From Perca fluviatilis (lineage: Eukaryota > Chordata > Actinopteri > Perciformes > Percidae), in NCBI RefSeq assembly GCF_010015445.1, contig NC_053134.1, positions 14,367,129 to 14,431,128 on the forward strand: 64,000 nt of DNA, in the 5' to 3' direction. This document shows, piece by piece, positions 49,701 to 62,500 of the stretch; within the stretch, counting starts at the first letter, position 1; every line of letters begins with the position of its first letter. Made by a program: the position numbers and the translations under genes. The notes beneath the pieces are model-generated. The model saw only the letters and a program-made list of their open reading frames with translations. It searched no databases and was not told the origin of the DNA.

Positions 49701-52700
49701 AATTTGGTCCAATATCTTTTTTGGCTGATTACAGGGCAAAATAATCAGTCATAATCTGCGTTTACGTTCACTTCTCCCATTGGAATCAATACTCAGGACC
49801 TGCTGGTAGTCTCCTACAGATGTGTGGCAGTGGTCAAACCCACATGACACAGACAGAGAAAATTCCTCTGAGTTGAGGCATCTCAGCTCTAAACCGTCTC
49901 TGTCTATATGCTTTCCTGCTGAGAATATTATAATTTACTTTATAGGAAACCCTAATCCGATTTGCTGAAGCACTGAGGTCCAACACACACGTTCGGGTCT
50001 TCAGCCTCGCCAACACCCGGGCCGACGACCCTGTGGCTCTGGCCATTGCTAAGATGCTGAGGGAGAACTCGTCCATCACTAGTCTGAATATAGAGTCCAA
50101 CTATGTGACTGGAAAAGGTGTGATGGCGCTGGTTCAAGCACTTCCTGGAAACAACACCCTGACTGAGCTTCGGTTCCACAATCAGAGACACATGTGTGGA
50201 GGACAGGTTAGTTGCTCTTCACTCACTTTCCATTTTGTTTCAATCAAACAAATCTTCACTAAGATACCAATCTCTGGTTAGCAGTTCTCCTTGTCTACCT
50301 GCATGTGCATGGTGTAACCAGGTGTTACAACTTCCCCCCACAGGTAGAGATGGAGATGGTGAAGATACTGAGGGAAAACTACACTTTGATCAAGCTGGGC
50401 TACCAGTTTAACCTGCCTGGTCCCAGGATGAGCATGACGGGGATCCTCACCAGGAACCAGGACCGCAAGAGACAGAAACGGCTGCAGGAGCAGAAAAAAC
50501 AGCAGCAGCAGAGCCAACAGGGGGCGCCAGATGGAGCTGTTAACCCCAGAACCACTGCACTGGTATGTAACTTTGCTCCATTATGAGAAGATGTACAATA
50601 GATAGGATTATCCTTCTGCATTACCGTTTTCAATGTCCACATCTCTGTGACAAACACTGACAAGCTGTTCAGCTAACAAGCTATATGCTAATGAAATACA
50701 ACTTTGACAAAAGGTGGACTGGTTATATGTGGTAGGCATACTTTTAGTGCTTACTTGTCAAATAACATTTCAACTGCTTTCTCTTACTTCTCTTACTCTT
50801 GTCAGTTCAACTGGTTGTTTGCATACAAACTTACAGTGCACACAATTTCTCAAAGTCTTTTTTTATCATTTACAGTTAAAGTTACATTTTGAATGATTAA
50901 AAACATGCTTTCACTGATTACACTTTAAATGAGGCCTCAGCTCTTTCAAATTATTTACGTTTCAACTGACTGCACACACTTTAGTGCTTCAACTGACGCT
51001 TCAACTACTTTGAATGCTTAAAGGAATACGCTACCGTTTGTTGAAATAGGGCTTATCACTGGCTGGCTGTAGATAGGTGGGCCAACGCATTTTTTGTCTG
51101 AGTGCAAGTAATTACGTGTTTTTTTTGTCTTTTGTTGGCTCACTTTTACTCACAACATGCTAACCGGCAACATAGGATTCTATTCACTACGCTAAGCTAA
51201 CTAGCGGTGGCGCTGCTGGTGTTGCACCGGACTAAAACAATGCATGCACAAAAAAATGCGTTGGCCCACCTATCTACAACTAGGGGAAACCGTGATAAGC
51301 CCTATTTCAACAAACGGTGGCGTATCCCTTTAAATCTGATTTGCAACTCCTATACAACATCTCACATGTAAACACAACTTATGACATTTTACCCTGCTTA
51401 GTGTTTACACCTGTAACACCTGCTAGCCTTTTCTAGTTCTAAATGCATTTGTAATCATCCATTTTCCTCTCTCTGTCTCTAGAAAGGAACTCCTCGTTCA
51501 TCACCTTACAGCTCACCCAGAGCCTCACCTTGGTCCTCACCCAAACTTCCCCGGAGTGACCTGGCTAAAAAACATACTCCTCCTGCTCCACCTCCTCCCC
51601 CTCCACCACCTCCTCCTCCCCCACCTCCCCCCCCATTGCCGGCTCCCCCACAGCGGGAGAAGAAGCCCACCAGGATGATTGCGGAGGTCATCAAGGCACA
51701 CGAGGCAGGCAGCAAGAAGATGAGAAAGACAAAAGGTAAGAAGGGCAAGAAGGGGAAGGAGTCGGGAAAAGAAGAGACGAGTAGCATCCTGAAGGAGCTC
51801 AAGAACGCGCTGAGGCCCGTGTCAGTGGAGCGGCGAGGGGAGGAGCACAGCAGGCCGTCCACGCCAATAAGGTCAGCCCACGACCAGCTGATGGAGTCCA
51901 TTCGCAACAGCAGCACCTGCCGCCTGAAACGGGTGAGTGGATGGATTTATTCAACAAAAAACCTTATTTCCAATCTTATTAACAGTGGTATTGTCCCCTA
52001 AATGCTATATCAGATTGAAGCTGGATTATTTAGAAATGTATTAAAGAACATTCCTCCTCCGCAAGCAGTCAAGCAATGTATGCAAAACTGCATTAAGGGC
52101 ACCTACAGGCAAACTGAACAAGTAGGAAGTTAATTTAGATGAGGGTGACACAGAGTCAGTGGTGTCTAAGTCATGGTATGTTCTGTGTTTACACTGGGGT
52201 AGACAGGCAAAAGGCTGCTTACCACCAGCCAGCACTGTGATCTGATCACAATGCCAATTACAGCCAAAGACAGAGATACAGAAAAGCCAAAATGTAGCCA
52301 ATATTAATGTCAGCCAAGCCGGTCAAGTGGTATAACCCAGAAGAGGAAGATAAGCTGATACAGATAAAGAAAGAAGGGTAGAAAACAAAGACAACGAGAC
52401 AAACAAATAAGAGAGCATCATGTTTATCTCATCTAGAAGCATCTTTTTACTTTTACTGTAAAGGAAATTGATGCAGCTGAACTTTTTTTTTAATCTTAGA
52501 GAAGAGAATGAAGTTTTACCTTGGCTGAAGCTTTAGCACAGCTTGTTACATTGTTAGAGTGGAAAATCAGCTGAGGCCTCAGATGGCAGGGTCTCCTAGC
52601 TGTAAAATTCCTGCCACTTAGTGAAGGTATTTATAGAAACTGTTCAGTGGAGCTTTGACAAAGACAGATATGACACGTTATCTGTTGACACCACTGAGGA

Positions 52701-53434
52701 CGCATAGATTTGATGCAATGTCCTGGTTTGCAAGCTTATCAAGAAAGATGATATTTTAAATATTATACTGAATAACATACTGCAATCATGATTCCTCAAA
52801 AATCCCCTTTTAAAAAGCATAATATAAAAAGGCTACAATTAGTGTACATGGCCAGCAGCGGGTTAGCTAAGCTTATCATAAAGACTGGAAAAAGGGGGAA
52901 ACAGCTAGCCTGGCTCTATCTAAAGGTGACAAAATCCACCTATACTGTTGCAGTTCCTGTAAAACTCACTAATTATCATATTATATATATATATTAAAGC
53001 CACAAACTGTTATTTTTACACTTTTATTTCTGTATTGATTAAATAAACCAGATTGTTAGCTATCTACTTCCCTCAGTTTCTGGTTTTCACGTTAGGCTAA
53101 GCTAAGCTAACCGGTTGCTGGCTATAGCCTATCATACAAACATGAGAGTGCTATCATTATTCTCTTTAACTCTTGTCTCTTTCCTTAAATGTATGACTAA
53201 AAGTTGCTCGAACATTTGATGCAAAATTTGACACACTTGTAGTCTAGCTAGTGTAACAACCAGAAAAATGAGCCACTATAAATGAGCTTTACACGTTATG
53301 AAAACAGGCCATTTCATGGGAAATGTGAGAAGTCATGGCCAACTTTCATTTGTAATAATGCCTTCACTGCCTGTATTTAAAACTGACAAAGCATTGTCAT
53401 TTTCCAGGTGGAAGTCCCACATTATCTACGATAA
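46745..53434 (+). CDS. lmod2: Leiomodin-2
   Basis: Leiomodin-2 nucleates actin and controls thin-filament length in cardiac and skeletal sarcomeres. Exons: 46745-47020, 47309-47779, 49946-50206, 50344-50562, 51483-51932, 53408-53434; all phase 0, 567 aa (human 547). The start [20 protein letters not shown] is the conserved tropomyosin-binding and first actin-binding region, with [16 protein letters not shown] after it. A long glutamate-rich tract (about residues 95-160) and the leucine-rich-repeat domain follow ([57 protein letters not shown]). A polyproline stretch comes next, then a C-terminal WH2 ([20 protein letters not shown]). As in human LMOD2, the last exon encodes only VEVP plus a few residues (VEVPHYLR). 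ATG at 46745 is the start; upstream TTG is not used. Confidence 0.96.
47803..48779. mobile_element. TTAA-flanked DNA transposon carrying a RecQ-like helicase fragment
   Basis: Element ends AGCTAAAGTGTGCAACTATT and, inverted, AGCTATAATATAGTTTCTGT are flanked by TTAA (47799-47802 and 48780-48783). The left 80 bases match, inverted, the right end of the element at 14537-16449. Inside are a helicase-like exon (48116-48292) and, at about 48453-48540, short tandem copies of a CTCTGTACAAATGTACCAGA unit. It sits in lmod2 intron 2. TTAA targets suggest piggyBac or Kolobok ancestry. Confidence 0.6.
48116..48292 (+). pseudogene. Broken RecQ-like helicase N-terminal exon within a transposon
   Basis: A 58-codon frame starts [19 protein letters not shown], continues through [20 protein letters not shown] to [13 protein letters not shown], then stops. 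The order Q-motif-like (PEQEQSL), then DVV and PTG.G.S, is that of the first helicase motifs of RecQ proteins. The Walker A lysine is replaced by glutamate (GFGES instead of GFGKS) and the protein stops directly after it. It is a fragment without helicase activity, probably carried by the surrounding element. Confidence 0.65.
51022..51329. mobile_element. Foldback MITE, TTAA-flanked
   Basis: Two inverted arms of about 85 bases (left begins AGGAATACGCTACCGTTTGT; right, inverted, AGGGATACGCCACCGTTTGT) share TTGAAATAGGGCTTATCAC and GGTGGGCCAACGCATTTTTT. TTAA flanks both sides (51018-51021, 51330-51333). It lies in lmod2 intron 4. Confidence 0.75.
52850..53165. repeat. Degenerate copy of a fish interspersed repeat
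   Basis: GGTTAGCTAAGCTTATCATA with AAACAGCTAGCCTGGCTCTA, and later GCTAAGCTAAGCTAACCGG, belong to a repeat family I recognise as common in percomorph genomes. It lies in the last lmod2 intron and shows no coding capacity. Confidence 0.5.
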
Positions 53435-53490
53435 TACAAGCAGACGTAAAAGGGGTCTCTTCGTTGCCATGGAAATTGGGGAGTCTGCAT

Positions 53491-53521
53491 AATGATGATG
53501 ATGATGATGATGATGATGATG
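53491..53521. repeat. (GAT)n microsatellite in lmod2 3' UTR
   Basis: Ten GAT units lie about 57 bases after the lmod2 stop codon. Confidence 0.95.
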
Positions 53522-54146
53522 TTAATGGAGTGATGAAAGGACAAGATGAAAACATGTTGGTGGTGCTTAGCAGGCAAAAACTGAATTCTTATTCATGAAA
53601 AAGAAAATATACTGGAAATTTGCACTGCAGTAACAGCTTTACAAGTTGTTTTTTTAAAGTATTCAAGTATACTTGGAAATGGTATTTGTATTTTAATTTT
53701 GAAATGAGTTGACTGAGCAGTTTACTGATATGTTTTCTAATTCACCGTTTTCTTGTAAAATTGTAAATACGATCTGTTGCTGGTTGAATTATGTGTTCAT
53801 TTCTAAATATAACCATTTGGTGTTTACAATACTTGTCCATGTATGTGGACTGTTTTCTTGTTCTTTGGTTTTCTGGATGAGTTCCATTTGAAAGGAAAGA
53901 GTCAAGCTGTTATGCAGCAGTGTTTTTATCTGTGAGTCAGCTACTGGTCAAGCACCACTGATGCATATTCCCACTCAGACCCACTCACAATACACCCACT
54001 CCAGTCAGCTTGTATTAGAGCAGGGCTTTGGGGCACTTTGTCTGAATAATTCAACAATGCATGGCAAGCGAAGGTAAAGAATAGACACTCACTGCTAGTA
54101 CCACTGACATCACAGAATCAACTTTTAAGCAGAAATCACAAGATCA

Positions 54147-54152
54147 AATAAA
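54147..54152 (+). terminator. lmod2: Candidate polyadenylation signal of lmod2
   Basis: AATAAA lies 713 bases after the stop codon, with no earlier perfect AATAAA noticed on the plus strand. Confidence 0.45.
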
Positions 54153-54822
54153 AAGCTGTGGGCTACTTCAAAAAACTGCTCGACACAATGTCTTTAAAGT
54201 GAAACTAACTTTTGAAAGAAGAATTAACACATTCTTCCTCTTTAAAATGGAAAGTTGAATTTGCAAGCAGTAAAACACACCCTTGCTCAGATCAATACAC
54301 TCAGGGCATTTTCAGCTACTTTGGTCTGGTATGACCAGTAGCGGCTACTGTTAGCTCATGCTACCAAATGTACTTTGTAACTGACATAACTAGATCAGTT
54401 TGCTAACGTAACGACTCTTTTATCCTATATTTGTCAATTATGGGATAATGCTAATCAAATGTCATTCAAGTAGAGAAAAGTAAGCAAAATGTCCGTTGTA
54501 GGGCAATATCTTCCTAAAGTTTGCTAACATTAGCCACCATGAGCTACTGGATTTATTGATTAATTCAATCCCACCAACTGAATAAATCTAGAAAAGTTGT
54601 ACCTACTGTACCTATAACTTTTAACTTGACATTTTAACCTGTTTTTTGGTGCTGCTACAATTTTAATGCTGTATTTAAAGCAAGAACACATAACACATTT
54701 GATGGACAAGACCCAAGAACCAAAGGATTTAGCCAATTAAGAGATGCTCGGTCAAAAGAGACACATTGACAAGATAGAAAGGGAGGGAGAAACTGATAAA
54801 GGGGGGTAAGTAGAGATACTTG

Positions 54823-54824
<2 letters not shown>

Positions 54825-54869
<45 letters not shown>
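54825..54869. repeat. (GA)n microsatellite
   Basis: Pure GA dinucleotides in the lmod2-wasl intergenic region. Confidence 0.96.
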
Positions 54870-54871
<2 letters not shown>

Positions 54872-55774
54872 GACAGGTTGAGAAGGAGAGACCAAAAGCA
54901 TGAGAGGGGAGGGGGGGGGGGAGCCAGGGGCTGAGGGATGTGAGCTATTAGCATCCTAATCCTGGTCCTGTATTTGTTGATGTGTCTTGGAAGAATTCCC
55001 TGACTCCTAAATCCACAGTGCAGCTGTTTAAAGCAGCACGGTCAGGGGTTCAAGGATGGCAACAATGAGAAAACTAAAAATTACATTATGGCAAACCATT
55101 TCCCAAAGTATACCACAGAGTGATTTCCCACCAGGCTTTTCTTAGCATTGTACAAAATCTTCTTTATAGAAAGTTTCCAATTGCACCAGATTGGTGTTAA
55201 GAATGAACAATTATGGTAGTGCAAATAACAGCACAGATTATTTTGCAGCCTTACACGTTGATGCCTTTAAGTACTTGTGGGAAGTTTTGACGTTAGAAAT
55301 CCTGAGATATGACTGCTGAACTGAAACCTTTTTAACATAGGGAGCTACCAAATTTAAATAATAATTTGGTGATCGCCATCCAACCTTAAACAAGTCTTGG
55401 ACAGAACTGAGATAAGCTCCTATGCAGTGAACAATCCTCATGCCAAAAAGCGGTCGCCTCAATGGCCTTCCCAAGTACAGCAGCTCAGTATGTACAATGC
55501 ATTCCTTACTGACTAAGTGTCCTAAAAATAAAACTTCCTCTACTTAAGCACAGCACTTTGTCGTATCTGTCAAACTGTCACTAGGGGGATCCTTCCATAA
55601 AATGTAGAGACTTCCTGCTTGTTAATGAGGTATCTGCTGTCAGGGTGGTCACTGCATTATCCTCATATAGAATTCAAGATTATTTCCAGGATGGACAGAG
55701 GTTTTCATGCACCAAAGGAAAATGTAATGCCAGTCTGTGAACCACAACTAAACTGTTTATATGTACTCCTTTAA

Positions 55775-56155
55775 AGGTACTCTAAGCGATGTCACGCATT
55801 TTTTAGGCTACAAAATTTTTTGTCACATACAGCAAACATCTCCTCACTATCCGCAAGCTGCCGGTCCCCTAAACACACTGTAAAAAACCGCGGTCTCTGT
55901 AGACAGCCTAGGGTCCACACACGCCAACAAAAACAAAGTGGTCCAACCTGACCATGTAAACATACACAAACCGTGTTCCAGTGTTCAGCCAATAACAGAC
56001 AAGAAGGATTTAAGGGGGGGGTAGTGCGCTGAAGCACAGAAAAAGAGGTAACAGGGAAATGAGGAAGAGGGAGGAGCGAGCTAGTCTTCGTTTTGTTTGA
56101 AAATACTTTGAACGTCAACAAGAAGTAAGTTCACCCAACATCGCTTAGAGCACCT
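55775..56155. mobile_element. TTAA-flanked MITE
   Basis: The left end AGGTACTCTAAGCGATGT and the inverted right end AGGTGCTCTAAGCGATGT differ by one base and are flanked by TTAA (55771-55774, 56156-56159). No coding capacity. Confidence 0.75.
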
Positions 56156-56977
56156 TTAACACTGAGCTACAAAATACTTAGTCACAACACTCAGGTCCTT
56201 TGACCTTTGCATTCCTTCCCAATGTATGGGTGCAGAGTTGCCGTTTTACGAATTAAAACTATTCTACTGTGCTAATTTTAAGCTGCCGAAACCCTAAAAT
56301 GCAAATCTAGCTTCAAGTTTACTAAAAGTGCAATTTCATCAATAACCTATTGACCTAATATCCTACTTTTGGTTTCTACTAAGTTCTAAGGTATTGGACA
56401 TCTGGCTGTATTGTAAGAGCAACAATATTTTTTTATATAATGTATATAATTATGTATGCTATCTATCCCCGATTGCAAAGAGTTGCAAACATTTTGCATC
56501 ACAGGGGATGTAATATTGTAGCCAGTTTATTATACTTATTAACAAGTTTCATCAGACAAAAAGTTACACTGAGTGTAACAATTGTCAAAATACAAATAGT
56601 GTCACTTCTATAAATTCTTCTGTTTGTTTGTATGTGTGTATTGTGTGTGTTGGTCAGGGGTGTTTGTGGAAAGTGTCATTCCTGCTCTAATCCCTCTCAT
56701 AAACTCTGCAGCAAAGAGAACTGATACAGTGTGTGGTGTCTCTCAGCTGATGCGGACAATCAGCTATAAATAAATGGTAGAGGCATAGAATTGTTGTGGT
56801 CATTGTTGTAATAGAGTCACCCTTATTACAGGGTCAGTTCTTGAAGTGACTTCTAAAAATATTGAATGGCCATGTTTATGCTTTGTCCCTCACTCGCCTA
56901 GTTTTCATTTCTACCTGGCTCAGTGGGTGAAATGGTACGATAATCCTCTGCTCAGCTGTTCCCAGATCTATCCAACT

Positions 56978-56979
<2 letters not shown>

Positions 56980-57026
<47 letters not shown>
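56980..57026. repeat. (CA)n microsatellite
   Basis: Uninterrupted CA repeat in the lmod2-wasl intergenic region. Confidence 0.96.
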
Positions 57027-57029
<3 letters not shown>

Positions 57030-58410
57030 AAAACAAAGGTTTTGGTAAAAAAAAATTATTATAACAGTTTGGTAAGGTAAAGGAAGCCCAAATGCCAGAG
57101 TATGTAAATATCAACCTTTTATTGGAGTGTACAATGTAAGGGTTCATTATTTGTCAAGCCTCAATGATAAGGCTTGGCGTCCATAACATCTTATTAACCG
57201 AGTCACCTACAGAAGCTAACATCAGCGAAAACATGGCTAGGTTTTCCCCCAAAAAGTATCTTGATATTCAACAAGAGGTCAGTTCTGACATCAACAAGTG
57301 GCAATTTGCCTCTCAAAGACAGAATTTAAAGAGGACACCAACATTCCTTTTTTGCTAACTGTCAAAGAGTGAAAAAAAAAAAAAAAAAAGACACATTTTG
57401 ACATTTTTTTCTGGATATTTGCTACACTGTGGTAAAGACGTTTCTGTATTTCTGCTCTCCACAACATAACAGCAATATCGGCATGCTACTTGTTAGCATG
57501 TGCAAAATGCTAACATGGCAGCCGTAGTGAAATCCTGGAAGGTCAAGCTTTAGGTTTGACTCTTAAAGGAAAAAGGGTTAGCAGTTAGCAGCTCTGGTGC
57601 CCTTCAATGCGAAGAAGTGAGACTAAAACTTTTGAAAGAGGAATTAACACACTTTCCTCTTACAAATGAAAAGTTAAGGTCATTCACAATAAAATGCACT
57701 CAAGAGGTTCAGCCTTTTTTGGTTTGGGATGACCAGTTAGGATATGCTGGCTAATGTTAGCTAACTTTAGATAGATATTGCTTAATTTCCCCCCCATTTG
57801 TGCTACTGTTATAGTATGGTTTCAGCATTTTTCCATAACTGTCACTTGTGTCTGCAGTAGCTAGTTTTGCTTTAAAGAGAGACACATATGTACTCTGGCT
57901 GGTTAGCAAAGTACAGAGTCATAACGGCTGAAATAAAAGCTACAAATAGGTTACGTTTTCAAATTGTTACTTTGTTTTAAGCCAGACTAGATGGTTTTAC
58001 CACATAGGGACAAGTCAGTTGTCATTTATCAAAAACATTTTCAAATCCTTTTTTAAAATTGTTGTAACAATTTGGAATTTAAAGTATTGTCCTTTAAATC
58101 TACACATAGCCAGAATTATTGGTACATATTATTTAGTTTGGATGAAATACAATGCGACATCTGACTATTTCGTCTTTGTAGGGAATAATTGACCACTGTC
58201 AGTTCTTTTTTTATAAGCGATTCCTATATTACCTCATAATTTACTAGTTATTCAAGAAAATATTGATACTTGTTTGAATAATGCCATGAATCTAGAGTTT
58301 CTCCCTAAAAATTGTGTCAGCACAAAATACTACTTTAGCCCCGCTGTTTCTGTACAGTAACTTAGCATATGGACCCATTAAAAGCATCAGGTGTGTAAAA
58401 CTAAAATGTC

Positions 58411-58416
58411 TTTATT
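58411..58416 (-). terminator. wasl: Candidate polyadenylation signal of wasl
   Basis: On the minus strand this reads AATAAA, 1.14 kb beyond the wasl stop codon. Other hexamers further on cannot be excluded. Confidence 0.35.
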
Positions 58417-59553
58417 CCTCAAGCGTTACATGATGAATAACCTGATTCAAACAAACAGGCATTTATTAATACTCTGCTTGCCATTGTAAAAAAAAGAAGA
58501 GAACAATTTCAACTGAATCTGTAGTGTGACAGTGACAAAAAAGAAGAAGAATTCACAGCAGATAGCCAGCCATAACACTGTGGGCTACTACCTCCATGCA
58601 TGTACTGTATGTAGTGTCATGGGTAAACGGTAAAAAATGCTTAATGTCCAAGTGCCTCATTACTTAAAGCATATGTATGTTCCATAATGATACAGACCTG
58701 AAAATGTCCTGTATTCATGCAGCGAGTCTCCTCTTTCAATATGTGCAAAAATATAACAAGACTCAAAACTCTAGAGCAAATTTACAGTCGACAGCAAATG
58801 AAGCTAAATATTCCAAAAAGAGCATTTTCCTTGTTTTCTTTCTTTGTTTTAAGAAAATATGAGTGCTAAACTAGGATCATCTGAATAAGTAAAAATAAAC
58901 TAGAGAGCAATAGGGTATGAAAATATTTCAATCCCCCATCCTGACGAAACAATGAAGACACAACTGATGGAGGACTTGCGGCGACTAAGCCCACCTTTCA
59001 AACAATGACCAAAAGAAAAAACATTCAAATCTAAGAGACAACTTGATGTAAAATTGCACGTTAATCTCGGGACTGGGAGCGTGACAGTGACAGGGAGAGA
59101 ACATGTGTGATGGGAGGCACTAGATATGAAGGATGGCCGAGTGACAGATGGAGGTGATGAACATCAAAGAGTTGTTGACGTGGGAGGAGGAGAAAGAGAT
59201 GCAGAACGATGGAAAGAGCAGAACACGGTTAAAATGAGATATGTGACATATCAGAGATGGAGCCAACGGAGTAGAGACAGACACGATTGAGAGATGAAGA
59301 TACAACAACCTAAGATAATGAGAATGACAAACATACAGATTAAATGAGGTATTGCACAGATTAATAATAAAAAAAAAAGCATGAAGGCAACAAAAATATA
59401 CAGCAAATTGATAGAACATTTACATTTAGAATTTTGAAATGAAAGATTTCTTTTTAGAAAGACAAAAACTATTTTAGTGTCATAATCATCCACGTGTTGG
59501 AGAGGAAAAGAGAAAAAAAAAAAAAAAAAAAAAAAAAAAGACACAAAATGTCG

Positions 59554-62500
59554 CTAGTCCTCCCATTCATCATCATCCTCAAAGTCCTCCTCATCTTCAT
59601 CGTCATCGTCCTCATCTGCAGAAGAGAAGAAGACGTTCACATGAAGTGGACTGAAAACAGTTGAAAAGATGTTCTAACCGGCAATGAAATAATAAAAACA
59701 CACTGAGTGAATTATTCCTTTTCCAGATTGCGGTAGCAAGAACTGTGTAATATGTTTCCGTCTGTTGAAGAGTAAACCTTCACTTTTGTGTCTTCTTTGA
59801 ATCAATTTTAAGGGAAGAAAAGTCTCCTCCACTGAGAGGCTTAAAATGGAGAAAAAATAAAATAAAATAAAAAATAAAAAAAAAGGAACCTGCAAGGTTG
59901 TTCTACACTGATGAGGAAGTGGTGAAAATCTGATTTGTATTTTGGAGACAGTGCGTCATCTGACACACAGTACAGGAAATGACTCAAAGTCTGAGTGTCA
60001 AGCAACTGCTCCATTTTCAAAAAAGGTTGAAGAGGCAGGGTAAACTTCTCAAAGCACTCGTGCAGCGTTAACTTCCAAGTCCCCAGCATCCACTCAAATT
60101 AATTGTGGACTAATCAGAACTTATTGTAAGTTGCTTTGGACAAAAGCATCTGCCAAGTAAATGTAATATCATGTTAAGTAAAGCATGGCAAGTTTTGAAC
60201 TAATGGCGCTTTTCCATTACATGGTACCTGCTCGATTCGCCTTGACTCTACTCACCTTTTTTGGTTTTCCTTTACGAAAAAAAAAAAAAAAAGTACCTGG
60301 TACCTGCCAACAGGTACTTATTTTTAGTACCGCCTCAGTCGATGTTCCAAACGAGCTGAGGAGATACTAAAAAGGTGACGTGAGGTGACTATTTTTAAAT
60401 AGTTTACCAGCTGTGTTTTTTTTTTTGCTGCCTCCAGCTTCATTTGAAACTAAATTTGTCTTCTGTCTGTGGCAACAACGCACCTTCGACGTTCTGCGTG
60501 TGTGTGTGTGTGGGGCGTTAGGTCACGGCACTTTACTGCGGCGCCGCTATGATGACCAGCCACGCTGAGGCAGCACTAAAATCTGCAATGAAAAATAGCC
60601 GCACAGCGCGTCGAGTAGAGTCGAGGCGAGTCGAGCAGGTACCATGTAATGCACATGTGTCAAACTCAAGGCTCGCGGGCCAAGTCCGGCCTCTCGAAAC
60701 ATATTAATTTAGGTTCAGAATACATTTTGGCCCAACTAGTTTTTGTTGCTTTATCTGAAGTTTTTGTCACTTTTGTCAATGCTTTTGGCGCTTTTTCCAG
60801 CATTTTTGCCACTTTTTCAGACGTTTTTGTCGCATTTTTCTTTGATGGCTAAGTTACATTTTTTGGGGCTTTATGTCGACCAAGCTGTAAGTGAGAAGAC
60901 TATATGAGAAATGCAAAAATACAGATGTGATCTTGTTTGATTAATTATTAATCAATGACAGGAGGCAGGAGAACAAAAAAAAACTAAAACATTACGAGCT
61001 AGTTGGGTGGATGGTGAATGCTTGGTGAATGTATGCGTGTACCTGAAGAGTGGATAGCCTTGCTCCGTTTCTGCATCACCTCCATCAGGGCCCCGACGAT
61101 GCCTGCCGAGGGAGCCGGGGTGGAAGGGGTTGAGTCGGCGTTGTCTTCCCTCTGTAAAGAAGACAGCGCGGGGTTAAAGCCCGGGATACACACGAGTGCA
61201 CATTTGATCGAGAGGTGCGTCGCGTAACCAATGACCACTGACCGCTTTGAGCTGGATTCCTTGTCGGATTTGGTCCAGAAGTGCGTCTCTGCCGGTGTTG
61301 TTGGACACCGGCCTCTCTTTCTGTTCCACCTTCTTCAGCTGGGTGCCTTCTCTGATCTGACTCAGCAGCGCCGGCTTGCCGGTCGAGGGCAGGCCGCTGT
61401 CGCCGCCATTAGCCTCGGTGGGCAGCGGAGGGGCGGGGGGCGGAGGGCCAGGGGGTGGGGGAGGAGGAGGGGGAGGAGGCGGCGCGCCGGTACTGTACGG
61501 AGTGGAGGATGAGGGTGGAGGTGGCGGGGGAGGCGCCGCGTGAATCGAGGCATGGGCCGGTGGCGGGGAGGGCGGGAGAGTGCCTCGGTTGGGCGGGGAG
61601 GCGGTGGGGCGGACATGCCCGGGCGAGACGGAGGGGGAGGAGGGGGCGCAGAGATGGGTGCTCTGGAGGGGGGAGGTGGTGGCGGCGCACCTCGCCCCCT
61701 GGCAGGAGGAGGGGGGGGAGGAGGGGCTGAGCTGTGGTGCGGGGGTGGGGGAGGAGGGCCGCCTCTGGATGGAGGGGGGGGGGGAGCTGGAGAGAAAAAA
61801 AAAACAAAAAAAAACAAACTTGGAAGTTAAAACAAAAGTAAGTAATGGTCATTACGCAGAGTTCACTGTGTTTATTTGGAGTTTACACTGCAGCCTTGAA
61901 GAAAATCCAAATTTCATATTCATATTTTATATATATATTTTTTTTAAATAAGATAATTCCATGAAGGGACAGACTGAAGATCTGCATTGTCACAAAGGAT
62001 TTCACAGCACATCTGTCAAAAATGCTCATCAGTTTCCCCAATTCTCGCTAGCGTCAAAGCATCATGCAGTTAATATAACTGAATTCTTAAACAATCCCAC
62101 ATAACATGCGCAGTCTGTCACAGCAGATCATGCATAGAAACGTACCACTCCACCTGGGCGGACCTGGGGATAAAACCACCACACTAATTAGACCGTCTGT
62201 CCGATTTGTTTTTAAATCACCCTTTTAAAAAACATATTTCATAATGGAAAGTGTCCTGCAAAGCGTAGTTGACTGTGGACTTTGCAAAAGATTGGGATCT
62301 TCTCTTTTTTTGTCCAAAGAAAAAAAATCAATCCCCCAATTCCTTTTTGCTATGTCAGTAAACACATTTTTTTCTTTTTCTTTTTAAGGGCAGAAGACAG
62401 TGTGTATTCCCAACAGTGCATGTGCCTCACCTTGTCTCCGTAGCTCATTTTTGACAGCCTCTACGCCTCCTTTCTTCTCAATGAAGTCGTAGATAACCTT

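Larger units (their letters stand above)
54153..59553. other. Long convergent intergenic region between lmod2 (+) and wasl (-)
   Basis: No convincing coding exon was found. It holds a (GA)n tract at 54825-54869, a TTAA-flanked MITE at 55775-56155, and (CA)n at 56980-57026. GCTAAC-type repeat fragments occur at about 54350-54550 and 57480-57780; TTGAAAGA(A/G)GAATTAACACA occurs in both parts (54212 and 57633), so they are related copies. A poly-A run lies at 59515-59539. The part next to 59553 is the wasl 3' UTR. Confidence 0.55.

Noticed and set aside
51506..51916. 136-codon minus-strand frame with a glycine run
   Set aside because: Antisense of the lmod2 polyproline exon.
61231..61951. Several plus-strand glycine/arginine-rich frames
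   Set aside because: They are antisense to the wasl polyproline exon; runs of CCN read backwards give GGN.
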